This document shows positions 51,437-62,492 of a stretch of DNA of 64,000 bases, piece by piece. The notes under the pieces are model-generated. The model saw only the letters and a list, made by a program, of their open reading frames with translations. It was not told the DNA's origin and made no database searches. The position numbers were made by a program, and so were the translations under genes. How positions within the stretch are numbered: position 1 is the stretch's first letter; each line of letters begins with the position of its first letter. The stretch comes from Rhynchopus sp. YZ270_cl-10 (Eukaryota > Euglenozoa > Diplonemea > Diplonemida > Diplonemidae): positions 930,001 through 994,000 of the forward strand of contig OZ037845.1 in assembly GCA_964035575.1 (NCBI GenBank), given 5' to 3'.

Positions 51437-53582
51437 TTCCCTCGAAAACGCAACAGAACGCATCCCTTGAAAACGCAAGCACCCCTCTAAAACGCAAGTC
51501 TCCCTTGAAAACCCAAGCATCCCTTGAAAACGCAACAGAACGCATCCCCTGAAAACGCAAGCATCCCTCTAAAACGCAAGCATCCCTCTAAAACGCAAGC
51601 ATCCCTTGAAAACGCAAGCACCCCTCTAAAACGCAAGCATCCCTTCAAAACGCAAGCATCCCCTGAAAACGCAAGCATCCCTCTAAAACGCAAGCACCCC
51701 TCTAAAACGCAAGCATCCCCTGAAAACGCAAGCATCCCTTGATAACGCAACAGAACGCAACAGAACGCATCCCTCTAAAACGCAAGCATCCCCTGAAAAC
51801 GCAAGCATCCCTTGATAACGCAACAGAACGCAACAGAACGCATCCCTCTAAAACGCAAGCATCCCTTGAAAACGCAAGCATCCCTCTAAAACGCAAGCAT
51901 CCCCTGAAAACGCAAGCATCCCTTGATAACGCAACAGAACGCAACAGAACGCATCCCTCTAAAACGCAAGCCTCCCTTGAAAACGCAAGCATCCCTCTAA
52001 AACGCAAGCATCCCTTCAAAACGCAAGCATCCCCTGAAAACGCAAGCATCCCCTGAAAACGCAAGCATCCCTTGATAACGCAACAGAACGCAACAGAACG
52101 CATCCCTCTAAAACGCAAGCCTCCCTTGAAAACGCAAGCATCCTTCTAAAACGCAAGCATCCCTCTAAAACGCAAGCATCCCTCTAAAACGCAAGCATCC
52201 CCTGAAAACGCAAGCATCCCTTGATAACGCAACAGAACGCAACAGAACGCATCCCTCTAAAACGCAAGCCTCCCTTGAAAACGCAAGCACCCCTCTAAAA
52301 CGCAAGCATCCCTTCAAAACGCAAGCATCCCCTGAAAACGCAAGCATCCCTCTAAAACGCAAGCACCCCTCTAAAACGCAAGCATCCCTTCAAAACGCAA
52401 GCATCCCCTGAAAACGCAAGCATCCCTTGATAACGCAACAGAACGCAACAGAACGCATCCCTCTAAAACGCAAGCATCCCTTGAAAACGCAAGCACCCCT
52501 CTAAAACGCAAGCATCCCTTCAAAACGCAAGCATCCCCTGAAAACGCAAGCATCCCTCTAAAACGCAAGCACCCCTCTAAAACGCAAGCATCCCCTGAAA
52601 ACGCAAGCATCCCCTGAAAACGCAAGCATCCCTCTAAAACGCAAGCATCCCTCTAAAACGCAAGCATCCCTCTAAAACGCAAGCATCCCTCTAAAACGCA
52701 AGCATCCCCTGAAAACGCAAGCATCCCTCTAAAACGCAAGCATCCCTCTAAAACGCAAGCATCCCTCTAAAACGCAAGCATCCCTCTAAAACGCAAGCAT
52801 CCCTCTAAAACGCAAGCATCCCTCTAAAACGCAAGCATCCCTCTAAAACGCAAGCATCCCTCTAAAACCCAAGCATCCCTCTAAAACGCAAGCATCCCTC
52901 TAAAACGCAAGCATCCCTCTAAAACGCAAGCATCCTTCTAAAACGCAAGCATCCCTCTAAAACGCAAGCATCCCTCTAAAACGCAAGCATCCTTCTAAAA
53001 CGCAAGCATCCCTCTAAAACGCAAGCATCCCTCTAAAACGCAAGCATCCTTCTAAAACGCAAGCATCCCTCTAAAACGCAAGCATCCTTCTAAAACGCAA
53101 GCATCCCTCTAAAACGCAAGCATCCCTCTAAAACGCAAGCATCCCTCTAAAACGCAAGCATCCCTCTAAAACGCAAGCATCCCTCTAAAACGCAAGCATC
53201 CTTCTAAAACGCAAGCATCCCTCTAAAACCCAAGCATCCCTCTAAAACGCAAGCATCCCTCTAAAACGCAAGCATCCCTCTAAAACGCAAGCATCCTTCT
53301 AAAACGCAAGCATCCCTCTAAAACGCAAGCATCCCTCTAAAACGCAAGCATCCTTCTAAAACGCAAGCATCCCTCTAAAACGCAAGCATCCCTCTAAAAC
53401 GCAAGCATCCTTCTAAAACGCAAGCATCCCTCTAAAACGCAAGCATCCTTCTAAAACGCAAGCATCCCTCTAAAACGCAAGCATCCCTCTAAAACGCAAG
53501 CATCCCTCTAAAACGCAAGCATCCTTCTAAAACGCAAGCATCCCTCTAAAACGCAAGCATCCTTCTAAAACGCAAGCATCCT
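51437..53582. repeat. 19-bp minisatellite, about 113 units
   Basis: Unit AAAACGCAAGCATCCCTCT with variants at the 3' end (CTCT, CTTG, CCTG, CTTC). The left 1.2 kb mixes variants and shows a higher-order block ending GATAACGCAACAGAACGC; the right 0.9 kb is almost uniform CTCT with scattered CTTC. Because 19 is not a multiple of 3, all frames stay open for long spans; none is likely coding. Confidence 0.95.
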
Positions 53583-53652
53583 AGTAGTATAAGAAAGGGA
53601 GAGATGGGCGCAGGAGTGTATATATGGTATAAATATACAGTCCAAGTTTCTA

Positions 53653-54252
53653 TTATGTCGTTTTTAATTATGTCGGTTTACCCCCCTTCCGACACCCAAA
53701 AAACGACATTATTAAAACCGCCAAAATCAAGAGCGCCATTAATCGCTCCATCGTACCGTGGCTCGCTTCGCGAGTCACAACCACACAAACACATACATTC
53801 CTCCCACTAAACAATACCCAGTTTCATAACCTAAACATACACTAATGGTCGCTCAACTGTTTTCGCAGGAGGTTGCAAGTGCAACGGCGGAGGCCAACAT
53901 CACCCCTTCAACCGCCGTGAAGGCATCCCTGTCCAATGAGGACATTCGTACGCTCACTGACATGGCGAGAACGACTTCGGCTGCCAGAGCTACGAGGACT
54001 TGGAACTTGGAATATTTTTTCCACACCCACACCCACGCCGCGCCCACTCCCACCCACTCACTCACACTCACTCACACTTACACCCACTCCCACTCCAAAT
54101 GTAGCATACCGTTTGGCCGGGGGCTCCGCCCCCGGCCAAACTGAAAATAAATAAATAAATAAAGCCCAAAAATCGAAAATCGGTCATTTTTTTCGATTCC
54201 GACACACAAAAAACGACATCATTAAAACCGACCTAAATAAAGACGACATAAT
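53653..54252. mobile_element. Small inverted-repeat element E5
   Basis: The ends share ATTATGTCGT and GTCGGTTT in inverted orientation, and CCGACAC-CAAAAAACGACAT segments also occur as direct copies near both ends. It contains hairpins GTGGCTCGC/GCGAGTCAC and GTTTGGCCGGGGGC/GCCCCCGGCCAAAC. It encloses a short ATG frame (from 53845). No clear target duplication was found. Looks like a decayed, non-autonomous copy. Confidence 0.5.
53845..54030 (+). pseudogene. Short frame in E5 resembling N-terminal part of a tyrosine recombinase
   Basis: About 60 residues with pattern TSAARATRTWNLEYF, similar to the core-binding helix of tyrosine recombinases (Crypton or DIRS-type) and to the frame at 58867. 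Looks like an old fragment. The remainder of such a protein is not seen here. Confidence 0.3.
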
Positions 54253-54274
54253 TACCGCGTGCACTGTACCATAT

Positions 54275-54450
54275 CTGATTGTTTCATATTCATATTAATT
54301 TGGATGGGTTTCTGTCATACCTACTGCCTTGTCCCTAAGGTGTATTGTCAGCTGTTCGTGTATAGCTGTGCGCAGAAATGTATATATAGTATCACGATAC
54401 TATATCTGATTATTTTCATGTTCATATTGATTTTGATGGGTTTCTTCAGC
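54275..54450. repeat. Degenerate direct repeat, 128-bp spacing
   Basis: CTGATTGTTTCATATTCATA at 54275 and CTGATTATTTTCATGTTCAT at 54403, both continuing to GATGGGTTTCT. An old tandem duplication. Confidence 0.6.
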
Positions 54451-54606
54451 GAGTGCGACAGCTGATGTCCATACCCCGGGACTGAGTAGGCTGACACCTC
54501 GACTGGACGCAGGCCTCGAACAAGTGAGAAGGAATACATACCTATTGGTATGTATGACAGTGTATAGATGATGCTGCAGCAAAGCCTCCGTGTAGAAGTT
54601 GGTTGA

Positions 54607-55060
54607 GAAGTAGTGCAAAAAGTAGTGCAAAAAGTAGTGCAAAAAGTAGTGCAAAAAGTAGTGCAAAAAGTAGTGCAAAAAGTAGTGCAAAAAGTAGTGC
54701 AAAAAGTAGTGCAAAAAGTAGTGCAAAAAGTAGTGCAAAAAGTAGTGCAAAAAGTAGTGCAAAAAGTAGTGCAAAAAGTAGTGCAAAAAGTAGTGCAAAA
54801 AGTAGTGCAAAAAGTAGTGCAAAAAGTAGTGCAAAAAGTAGTGCAAAAAGTAGTGCAAAAAGTAGTGCAAAAAGTAGTGCAAAAAGTAGTGCAAAAAGTA
54901 GTGCAAAAAGTAGTGCAAAAAGTAGTGCAAAAAGTAGTGCAAAAAGTAGTGCAAAAAGTAGTGCAAAAAGTAGTGCAAAAAGTAGTGCAAAAAGTAGTGC
55001 AAAAAGTAGTGCAAAAAGTAGTGCAAAAAGTAGTGCAAAAAGTAGTGCAAAAAGTAGTGC
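54607..55060. repeat. 12-bp tandem array AAAAAGTAGTGC, about 38 units
   Basis: Nearly perfect 12-bp units. Inverted units (TACTTTTTGCAC twice, then decaying TACTTTTCACAC) follow at 55096-55150 after a short unique spacer, so the locus can fold back. Since 12 is a multiple of 3, frames read as four-residue repeats, but no gene context supports coding. Confidence 0.92.
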
Positions 55061-55212
55061 AATAGTGCAGAGTATGATATTGGTAAGTACACCCCTACTT
55101 TTTGCACTACTTTTTGCACTTTCACACTACTTTTCACACTACTTTCCGACTTACTTTGACAACTAGGTTATCTTCCTCCAGGAAGTCCACACAGCGAATG
55201 ATCCTTCAAGTT

Positions 55213-55560
55213 TCACTCGAATCCATTGTCACCAGTCTCAATAGACACAACGTCCTGTACCCGTGCTGTCGAATTGCTGATAGTAGGACTATGCAGACTC
55301 TTATTCGTAAGGAGGAAGTTTTGGGTGAGACCAAAGTCCGATGGAGCATTCACGTTGTTGATACACACATACACATAGATCTCAGGGGTGTCCAAGTTCG
55401 AGTCAAAGTCGAATGATGATGGATTGTTTATGGTTGTCGTGTGTGGTGTGTTACTGTTTACAGGATTGGGTAGAATCGTGGTTTTGACAAAGAAGCTGTT
55501 AGTGATGCCTAAGTCAGATGGTGCATTAGAGTTATTGGCACAGACGTAGACATAGATCAT
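55213..55560 (-). pseudogene. Fragment of a repeat protein next to element E2
   Basis: Minus-strand frame of about 115 residues containing two related units: IYVYVCANNSNAPSDLG...NSFF and IYVYVCINNVNAPSDFG...QNFL. Family unknown. The first unit begins at the 6-bp duplication that marks the E2 insertion, and its apparent start codon belongs to the element end. So E2 probably landed in a coding unit; the part on the far side of E2 is not recognisable. Confidence 0.4.
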
Positions 55561-55568
55561 GGCTGTGT

Positions 55569-55636
55569 CACTTAGGTGACCTAAGTTTTTTTAAAAAAAA
55601 AAACTTAAGTCACCTAAGTTACCTTAGGTCATCGTT
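55569..55636. repeat. AACTTAAGT/ACCTAAGT palindromes, left end of E2
   Basis: TTAGGTGACCTAAG, poly-T/A, CTTAAGTCACCTAAG and further copies. The inverted counterpart is 62276-62492. Confidence 0.8.
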
Positions 55637-55771
55637 TTTTTTTTTTTTTTTGCTTGGGTGGTGAAGCTGCAGGTGGTCTGAAGAGTGATGTGACCGTATT
55701 CTCTAGGTATAACAGTTACTCAAAAAATGAATTGACGAAGGAATTTTGCACTTTGACCACCATAGATTACA

Positions 55772-56765
55772 TACTGTGTACTGTGTACTGTGTACTGTGT
55801 ACTGTGTACTGTGTACTGTGTACTGTGTACTGTGTACTGTGTACTGTGTACTGTGTACTGTGTACTGTGTACTGTGTACTGTGTACTGTGTACTGTGTAC
55901 TGTGTACTGTGTACTGTGTACTGTGTACTGTGTACTGTGTACTGTGTACTGTGTACTGTGTACTGTGTACTGTGTACTGTGTACTGTGTACTGTGTACTG
56001 TGTACTGTGTACTGTGTACTGTGTACTGTGTACTGTGTACTGTGTACTGTGTACTGTGTACTGTGTACTGTGTACTGTGTACTGTGTACTGTGTACTGTG
56101 TACTGTGTACTGTGTACTGTGTACTGTGTACTGTGTACTGTGTACTGTGTACTGTGTACTGTGTACTGTGTACTGTGTACTGTGTACTGTGTACTGTGTA
56201 CTGTGTACTGTGTACTGTGTACTGTGTACTGTGTACTGTGTACTGTGTACTGTGTACTGTGTACTGTGTACTGTGTACTGTGTACTGTGTACTGTGTACT
56301 GTGTACTGTGTACTGTGTACTGTGTACTGTGTACTGTGTACTGTGTACTGTGTACTGTGTACTGTGTACTGTGTACTGTGTACTGTGTACTGTGTACTGT
56401 GTACTGTGTACTGTGTACTGTGTACTGTGTACTGTGTACTGTGTACTGTGTACTGTGTACTGTGTACTGTGTACTGTGTACTGTGTACTGTGTACTGTGT
56501 ACTGTGTACTGTGTACTGTGTACTGTGTACTGTGTACTGTGTACTGTGTACTGTGTACTGTGTACTGTGTACTGTGTACTGTGTACTGTGTACTGTGTAC
56601 TGTGTACTGTGTACTGTGTACTGTGTACTGTGTACTGTGTACTGTGTACTGTGTACTGTGTACTGTGTACTGTGTACTGTGTACTGTGTACTGTGTACTG
56701 TGTACTGTGTACTGTGTACTGTGTACTGTGTACTGTGTACTGTGTACTGTGTACTGTGTACTGTG
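55772..56765. repeat. 7-bp tandem array TGTGTAC, about 142 pure units
   Basis: Essentially perfect over 994 bp. All six frames stay open, which is a composition effect. It sits exactly where E3 has a three-unit TGTGTACC version before the same downstream segment. Confidence 0.97.
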
Positions 56766-56786
56766 CGGAAATTGACCAAAAACAAG

Positions 56787-56871
56787 AACTTGTCCATTTC
56801 GGCAAATTGACCCCACCACTGGCCGGACGGATTCCGGAAATGCAAATGCCGGCCTTTAAAAGCTTCACCAG
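56787..56871. repeat. Segment shared with E3 (copy in E2)
   Basis: Near-identical to 46179-46273, ending AAAAGCTTCACCA. See that entry. Confidence 0.9.
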
Positions 56872-56946
56872 GCATCCGCCCCCTTCAGTGATGTTCATCG
56901 CCCACACGGTGCGGTCTGTCGTGCTTGGAGTGTGTAAATAACGGAC

Positions 56947-57080
56947 TTACCCCCTGAGTCCGACAGTCGGACCCCCTGAGTCCGACAGACGGACTCAGGG
57001 GTCCGTCTGTCGGACTCTGGAGTCCGACAGACGGACTCTGGAGTCCGACTGTCGGACTCTGGGGTCCGACAGTCGGACCC
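56947..57080. repeat. GTCCGAC palindrome array, left
   Basis: Alternating GAGTCCGACAGTCGGAC and GACTCTGGAGTCC units, each a palindrome or near-palindrome. A second array is at 62092-62226. Confidence 0.9.
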
Positions 57081-57480
57081 AAAAAAAAAATTTTTTTTTT
57101 TTTTTGGGCCGAAAAAAAAAATTTTTTTTTTGGCCAAAAAAATTTTTTTGGCCGAAAATCGCCTTGTATAGCCACTACAGTACACATGGTTTTACCAAAA
57201 TAGCCGTATTTTGGCTGAAAATTTGACTTGAAAATTTTTTTCATTGTTTGGTCAATCTGAGGTTTTCTTTGAATTTTTTGGGCCATTTTATGACCTACTA
57301 CACCCAATTTTTGGGGGATTTTTTTTTTCTTGGTCAAAAAATAGCGCTTGTTGCCTACTACTGGGTATAGGCTTGTTCAGAGGTGTGTATTTGGTGTACC
57401 CAGACATGGTCAAAACACATGAATTTTGCGTTTTTTTGCATTTTTAGGTTCTCGACCAACCAGGGGGCGACCAATTTGGG

Positions 57481-57868
57481 TACTGGGTACTGGGTACTGG
57501 GTACTGGGTACTGGGTACTGGGTACTGGGTACTGGGTACTGGGTACTGGGTACTGGGTACTGGGTACTGGGTACTGGGTACTGGGTACTGGGTACTGGGT
57601 ACTGGGTACTGGGTACTGGGTACTGGGTACTGGGTACTGGGTACTGGGTACTGGGTACTGGGTACTGGGTACTGGGTACTGGGTACTGGGTACTGGGTAC
57701 TGGGTACTGGGTACTGGGTACTGGGTACTGGGTACTGGGTACTGGGTACTGGGTACTGGGTACTGGGTACTGGGTACTGGGTACTGGGTACTGGGTACTG
57801 GGTACTGGGTACTGGGTACTGGGTACTGGGTACTGGGTACTGGGTACTGGGTACTGGGTACTGGGTAC
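57481..57868. repeat. 7-bp tandem array TACTGGG, about 55 pure units
   Basis: Perfect 7-bp repeats over 388 bp. Shares the GTAC step with the TGTGTAC and TACCTGGG arrays in the same element. Confidence 0.97.
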
Positions 57869-58740
57869 CAAGAGAAGGCAGCTTGACAGCAGCGAAGGCG
57901 GAGGCTACGGGGAAGACAAGGTATGTAAATGTTTAACTTTCAGTTACTTGTGTAGATGCAAACAACACACCCAGTGGTTTGCAGCATTTTATTTTCTTGT
58001 GTGCTTTCTCTTCTTTGAATCGAAAGTATGTGAACCTTATTACATCATGATACAATGCAACGAGGCCGAAACAGCCTCACTAAGGCCTCTGAAAATAAAT
58101 GTTCAGACTTGGCACTTACTTATGTTTAGGTGCGCCTCAACCACACGCTTGAATATATTTAATTTGCCACACCTCAGATAGATTTTCCAGATATGCCTAT
58201 GTTCAGGTGTTCCAGGCCTCGTCACAAATAGACAAAAAAACAAAAGCCAAAACAACAGAGAGAGAGCCAACAATTTTTTATCTCACTTGTGTAATAATGT
58301 TTAGCCGCGTTTTCGAAATTCCTTCCTGGAGATTACACAAAATACAGTAGACATTATCTCCGCACACAAAGAACAAAACAAAACCCATGCCGAGAGTAGG
58401 CGCAAAAGCAATATGGAGGAGATCTGCGCATGCAACCAAAAGGGTTGCAGTCATAGGACTTCGAGGAACTGTTCACCATACCCAACCTTGACGCCCCGTA
58501 CTAGGTGGTCATACATCATTTGTCAAATATACTGTAAGAATTTCGAAAACGCAGCACAACATTATTGCCCGTGAGATAATAACTATTTATTCGAGTGAAA
58601 TAAGAACTATTTTATTTCACGCGCCACTAAAAAGGTGCCCGAGTGCGTTATTTCCCGAGCGAAGCGAGGGGAATAAGAGTGAGAGTCACGAGGGTGCCTT
58701 TTTAGTGGCAAGTGCAAGAAAATGTTCTTATTTCACTCAA

Positions 58741-59172
58741 TATGTAATTTTATTCCACAAGTGAAAAACGTATTTATAGGTGTAAACAGTGGAACGTTGA
58801 GCCCACGCTCCACCCCTCACACCACCACACTTCAAATTACAGATTATTTATTGCCTCTTACACACATGCCTAAACCCACGCGCAAGTTTGCGGAGATGGA
58901 GGATGCATATGACAACTTGTTCGACGACATGAACAGTGGTGTGCAGTACAGGAAAACATGGGACGATTTCCTCCGTTTCAACAGACTTTCAGGAGCGAAC
59001 GAGCCCAGGGAAGAACACGTCGTGTCCTTCAGATCACTCCGTGATCTTTTATTTCACTCCCCCACCCAATCCTTCACGATTTGCGTGAAATAAAACGTGA
59101 AATAAAACGAATCTTATTTCACTCACTTTTTCACCTGTTTACGTTTTTCACGCGTGGTATAAAATTACGTAT
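58741..59172. mobile_element. Foldback inside E2 with TTATTTCAC repeats
   Basis: Arms 58741-58782 and 59131-59172 are inverted copies (TATGTAATTTTATTCCAC versus TACGTAATTTTATACCAC in inverse). TTATTTCAC motifs occur around both arms. The loop contains the short frame at 58867. Confidence 0.6.
58867..59094 (+). pseudogene. Tyrosine-recombinase N-terminal-like fragment in E2
   Basis: ATG frame of about 75 residues: NSGVQYRKTWDDFLRFNRLS resembles the core-binding (SAM-like) N-terminal domain of tyrosine recombinases such as those of Cryptons. The catalytic domain is not present nearby. I treat it as a fossil fragment carried within the foldback. Confidence 0.4.
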
Positions 59173-59405
59173 CGAAAACTAAAGTGAACATTATTTAACT
59201 GATGGGTGATTCACAAACTGGAATACGTGATACCCACTCGCTATCGCTCGTGACATCACTTTTATGATTACACTCACTTCACTCATGAAATCAAAATGCT
59301 GAACTCCACTCGCTTCGTGAAGTTGAGCCCCAGTTTGAGTCACCCACCACCTCGTGAAATAATGTTCACTTTATTTCATGAGATAATAATTATCTAACTC
59401 AGTGA

Positions 59406-60263
59406 AATAAAACTCGTGTAATTTTGCAGATTATATGCCCTTTGTGTCACTCAATTGTAACCGAGAATGTAAGGCAGTGAGTATTTGATCTGCCCTTTAT
59501 GTCGCGAAATACTATGTTTGGTGTTTTGACGTCTTCCAAGCAGATGGATATTCCCTCACTTGCACGCAATCTACCGAGGAACCGACTGCCTTTCTCAAAA
59601 GCCAGTACATGTCGGGGTGTCGAGGTCCGTGTCAATACAAAGCGGACCAAGTCGCTCGAGGTTTGAAAACCGCAAGAACTCGTCCCATTTCTTCTTGTAC
59701 ACCTCCTTGCTTCTCATACCCGCTGAGACTTGGTATCCGTAAGTGTCATACATCCTGTCCTTCTTCGTTTTGGCAGTGTTTGAGGGGAGTGATGAAAAAG
59801 TTCTTTTTTTTACTGAGTGATTTTTTTAACCAAAAGAAAACCGACGCAGGAGCTTTTCTGGAACTGTTTTATTCTCCCCACCCCAACAACATCACATTTC
59901 AGAAAAACATTGTTTTTTCGTTTTTGTTCACTTTCTTTTCTTCTCCCTCACACCTGTTTGCTGTGAATTAAATTTTTTCGTTTCGGCCTGGTCGCAAACG
60001 CGAGTTTTCCTGGAAGCGCAGGAAAAATGACTGGGGAGTGTTGGTGGCTCCGTGACGCCACAGAGCCGGCACACTCGTTGAGTGCCTCACAAAACCTCAA
60101 ATTTATTCCGCTTTGATTTCATTTATTGTCTTCACGCTTTATCGTTGTTGTTGGGTTGGGAAATAATATTTCATTCTCCCATACATTCTCGGTTACAATT
60201 GAGTGACAAAGGGCACATTATCACCCACCTTTGTGGGAATTCACAAAATTACACGAGTTTTAT
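59406..60263. mobile_element. Second foldback inside E2
   Basis: Arms 59406-59470 and 60182-60263 are inverted: AACTCGTGTAATTTTG, CCCTTTGTGTCACTCAATTG and TAACCGAGAATGTA on the left, reverse complements on the right. The interior is T-rich without a clear gene. Confidence 0.6.
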
Positions 60264-60517
60264 CCCCTTTTTTTACCACATTAACCTCACCTTTCCCGAT
60301 AACTGCGTTTCTACACCATACATTTCATTCATTAATCACACTCCACATTTACACTCATCACAGGATCGTGAAATCTGAACTGCATCTGCGATTGTGATGA
60401 GAAGCCTCGCCGCGTCTCCGACATTCAGCAACTCAAAATCCAAAGAGTATCACCCGCATCAATCCATTCTGAGTTTGCGGACTAAGATCTGGGGTGGAAG
60501 GGGGATGGGTACACTTT

Positions 60518-61250
60518 GTCAGTCACTGCTATTGCCATTTAACCCAGGGAGCATAGCTAGTGCAAGAAATTCGACTTTGGAAACCTTCCGGAAAGTCTGT
60601 CCTCTGCTTGCGGAGGACGAGGCACAAGAAAATATTGCGTTCCCCCAGAAAACCAGTGCACATTTCACACTCCTTGTGGGTGGTCTTGTTGCCTTTTTGT
60701 CACAGTAATTTTGGCCCAGGCATGCTCTTGAAGCATGACAATTTAGTGTGTATGGGGCAGGGTGTTGTTTTGTTCTGAATTCTCTTTGTTATAACATCTA
60801 AGTCAATCGCGGGTGGTGGTTTGTGTAGCGTGAGGCACTCTTTTTAACAAACTTCCTGCGGCTGCTAAAGCGTTATTTCTTCGGATTTAACAACGTACAG
60901 CGTAACATAGTGGATTCGCCTGGTCGACACAACCTTTGATAGATATGGGATAACCAACCCCCTTCGACCCCTCGTGGGTTCACTAAACAAGCCCTCGTGG
61001 TAGTTAAACGCGATTGACATTTACATTCCTAGAGATGAAAGAACAAGACAACACTTCTGTACCCGCGCATCAAAATTGTGGAAAACTTTGCACCCCAAAC
61101 ACCCTCAACAACGCCCGCCAAAAGGCGCCCCTTGTTGCTGGGAGTTGGTTCTCATGTTTGATACCTGCACAGCGGGCATTCCTCTGAGTCCAACGCATGT
61201 TTGGCCTGTCTGCGGCGTTGTACTTCAGGTGCACGAAGACAGGGTCTGGT
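60518..61250. repeat. Modules shared with E1 (copy in E2)
   Basis: 60518-60776 matches 29884-30112, and 61089-61250 matches 30522-30700, same order and orientation as in E1. Together they suggest a common ancestral core of at least 700 bp. Confidence 0.82.
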
Positions 61251-61760
61251 GGTAAATTTTGCGTAGTGTCGCATTCCCTCATGTGTGGGTCACTCACACT
61301 TGGCGGTCATGTGCCACTGCGTGGGTCTGGGAATTTGGGTACCTGGGTACAGGAAATTTGTTGTGGAAGACATCAACCACCATGCATTGAGGAGGGTAAG
61401 ACAGTGTTCGCAGTTTCTACCTGATAGCATTACAACATTTAACTTCTCCACGGGGGTCTTGGGCCGTTCACTCGGTTCTACCTTGACTACCGGAAGATAT
61501 TCTTGAGGCCTTTCTGGTCTCTAGAATATCCGGTCTTCCCGAACGGAGGCACACTTTGTGTGTTACTACGACCTGGCAATTTCCAGCAGTAGGTTAAGTA
61601 ATCTTTCTTGTAAATTGTTGGATCATTATCTCCTCAGTGCATGAATGCCCCACGTGACTGGACACTTTTGTGTTTGTCATGTGGAGCTGTGGTTGCTCTT
61701 TCACGACTTTTTTCCTGTTCCTGGGTACCTGTTCCTGGACCTGGACCTGGGTACCTGGTC

Positions 61761-62089
61761 ACCTGGGTACCTGGGTACCTGGGTACCTGGGTACCTGGGT
61801 ACCTGGGTACCTGGGTACCTGGGTACCTGGGTACCTGGGTACCTGGGTACCTGGGTACCTGGGTACCTGGGTACCTGGGTACCTGGGTACCTGGGTACCT
61901 GGGTACCTGGGTACCTGGGTACCTGGGTACCTGGGTACCTGGGTACCTGGGTACCTGGGTACCTGGGTACCTGGGTACCTGGGTACCTGGGTACCTGGGT
62001 ACCTGGGTACCTGGGTACCTGGGTACCTGGGTACCTGGGTACCTGGGTACCTGGGTACCTGGGTACCTGGGTACCTGGGCACCTGGGTG
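61761..62089. repeat. 8-bp tandem array TACCTGGG, about 41 pure units
   Basis: Perfect except at the edges, where GGACCTGG and CACCTGGG variants occur. It abuts the second GTCCGAC palindrome array. Confidence 0.97.
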
Positions 62090-62091
62090 TG

Positions 62092-62226
62092 CCTGTCGGA
62101 CCCCAGGGTCCGGCAGTCGGACTCAGGGGTCCGACTGTGAGTCCGACAGTCGGACCCCTGAGTCCGACTGTCGGACTCAGGGGGTCCGACTGTCGGACCC
62201 CCTCGGACTCCGACAAAAGGGTCCGA
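62092..62226. repeat. GTCCGAC palindrome array, right
   Basis: Same GAGTCCGACAGTCGGAC units as 56947-57080. Confidence 0.88.
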
Positions 62227-62275
62227 CATTTCCAGGACAGACTGCACCGTGCAAGCAAAAAAAAAAAAAAAAAAA

Positions 62276-62492
62276 CGGTAACTTAAGTTAACTTACGTGA
62301 CTTAAGTTGGTAACTTAAGCTGTTTTTTAAAAATAAAAACTTAAGTTACGTTTTTTTTCTAAAAAAACTTAAGTTTTTTTTTCGAAAACCTAAGTTTTTT
62401 AATTTAAGTTTTTTTTTTTAGTAGCTTAAGTCGCCTAAATTTTCCGGAGGATTTCGGAGAAAACTTAAGTTTTTTTTTTAACTTAAGTTACA
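62276..62492. repeat. AACTTAAGTT palindrome array, right end of E2
   Basis: At least eight AACTTAAGT or near copies separated by T and A tracts, ending at the terminal repeat GTTACACAGCCATG. Confidence 0.85.

Noticed and set aside
51487-52625. Minus-strand frames rich in LRFRGMLAFSGDACVLEG
   Set aside because: The 19-bp repeat yields a 19-residue period in every frame; this is a composition effect.
51437-53582. CRISPR array
   Set aside because: Repeats are 19 bp with no unique spacers, and the context is eukaryotic.
55654-56941. Six long open frames through the TGTGTAC array
   Set aside because: A 7-bp repeat without stops is open in all frames. There is no start context, signal or domain.
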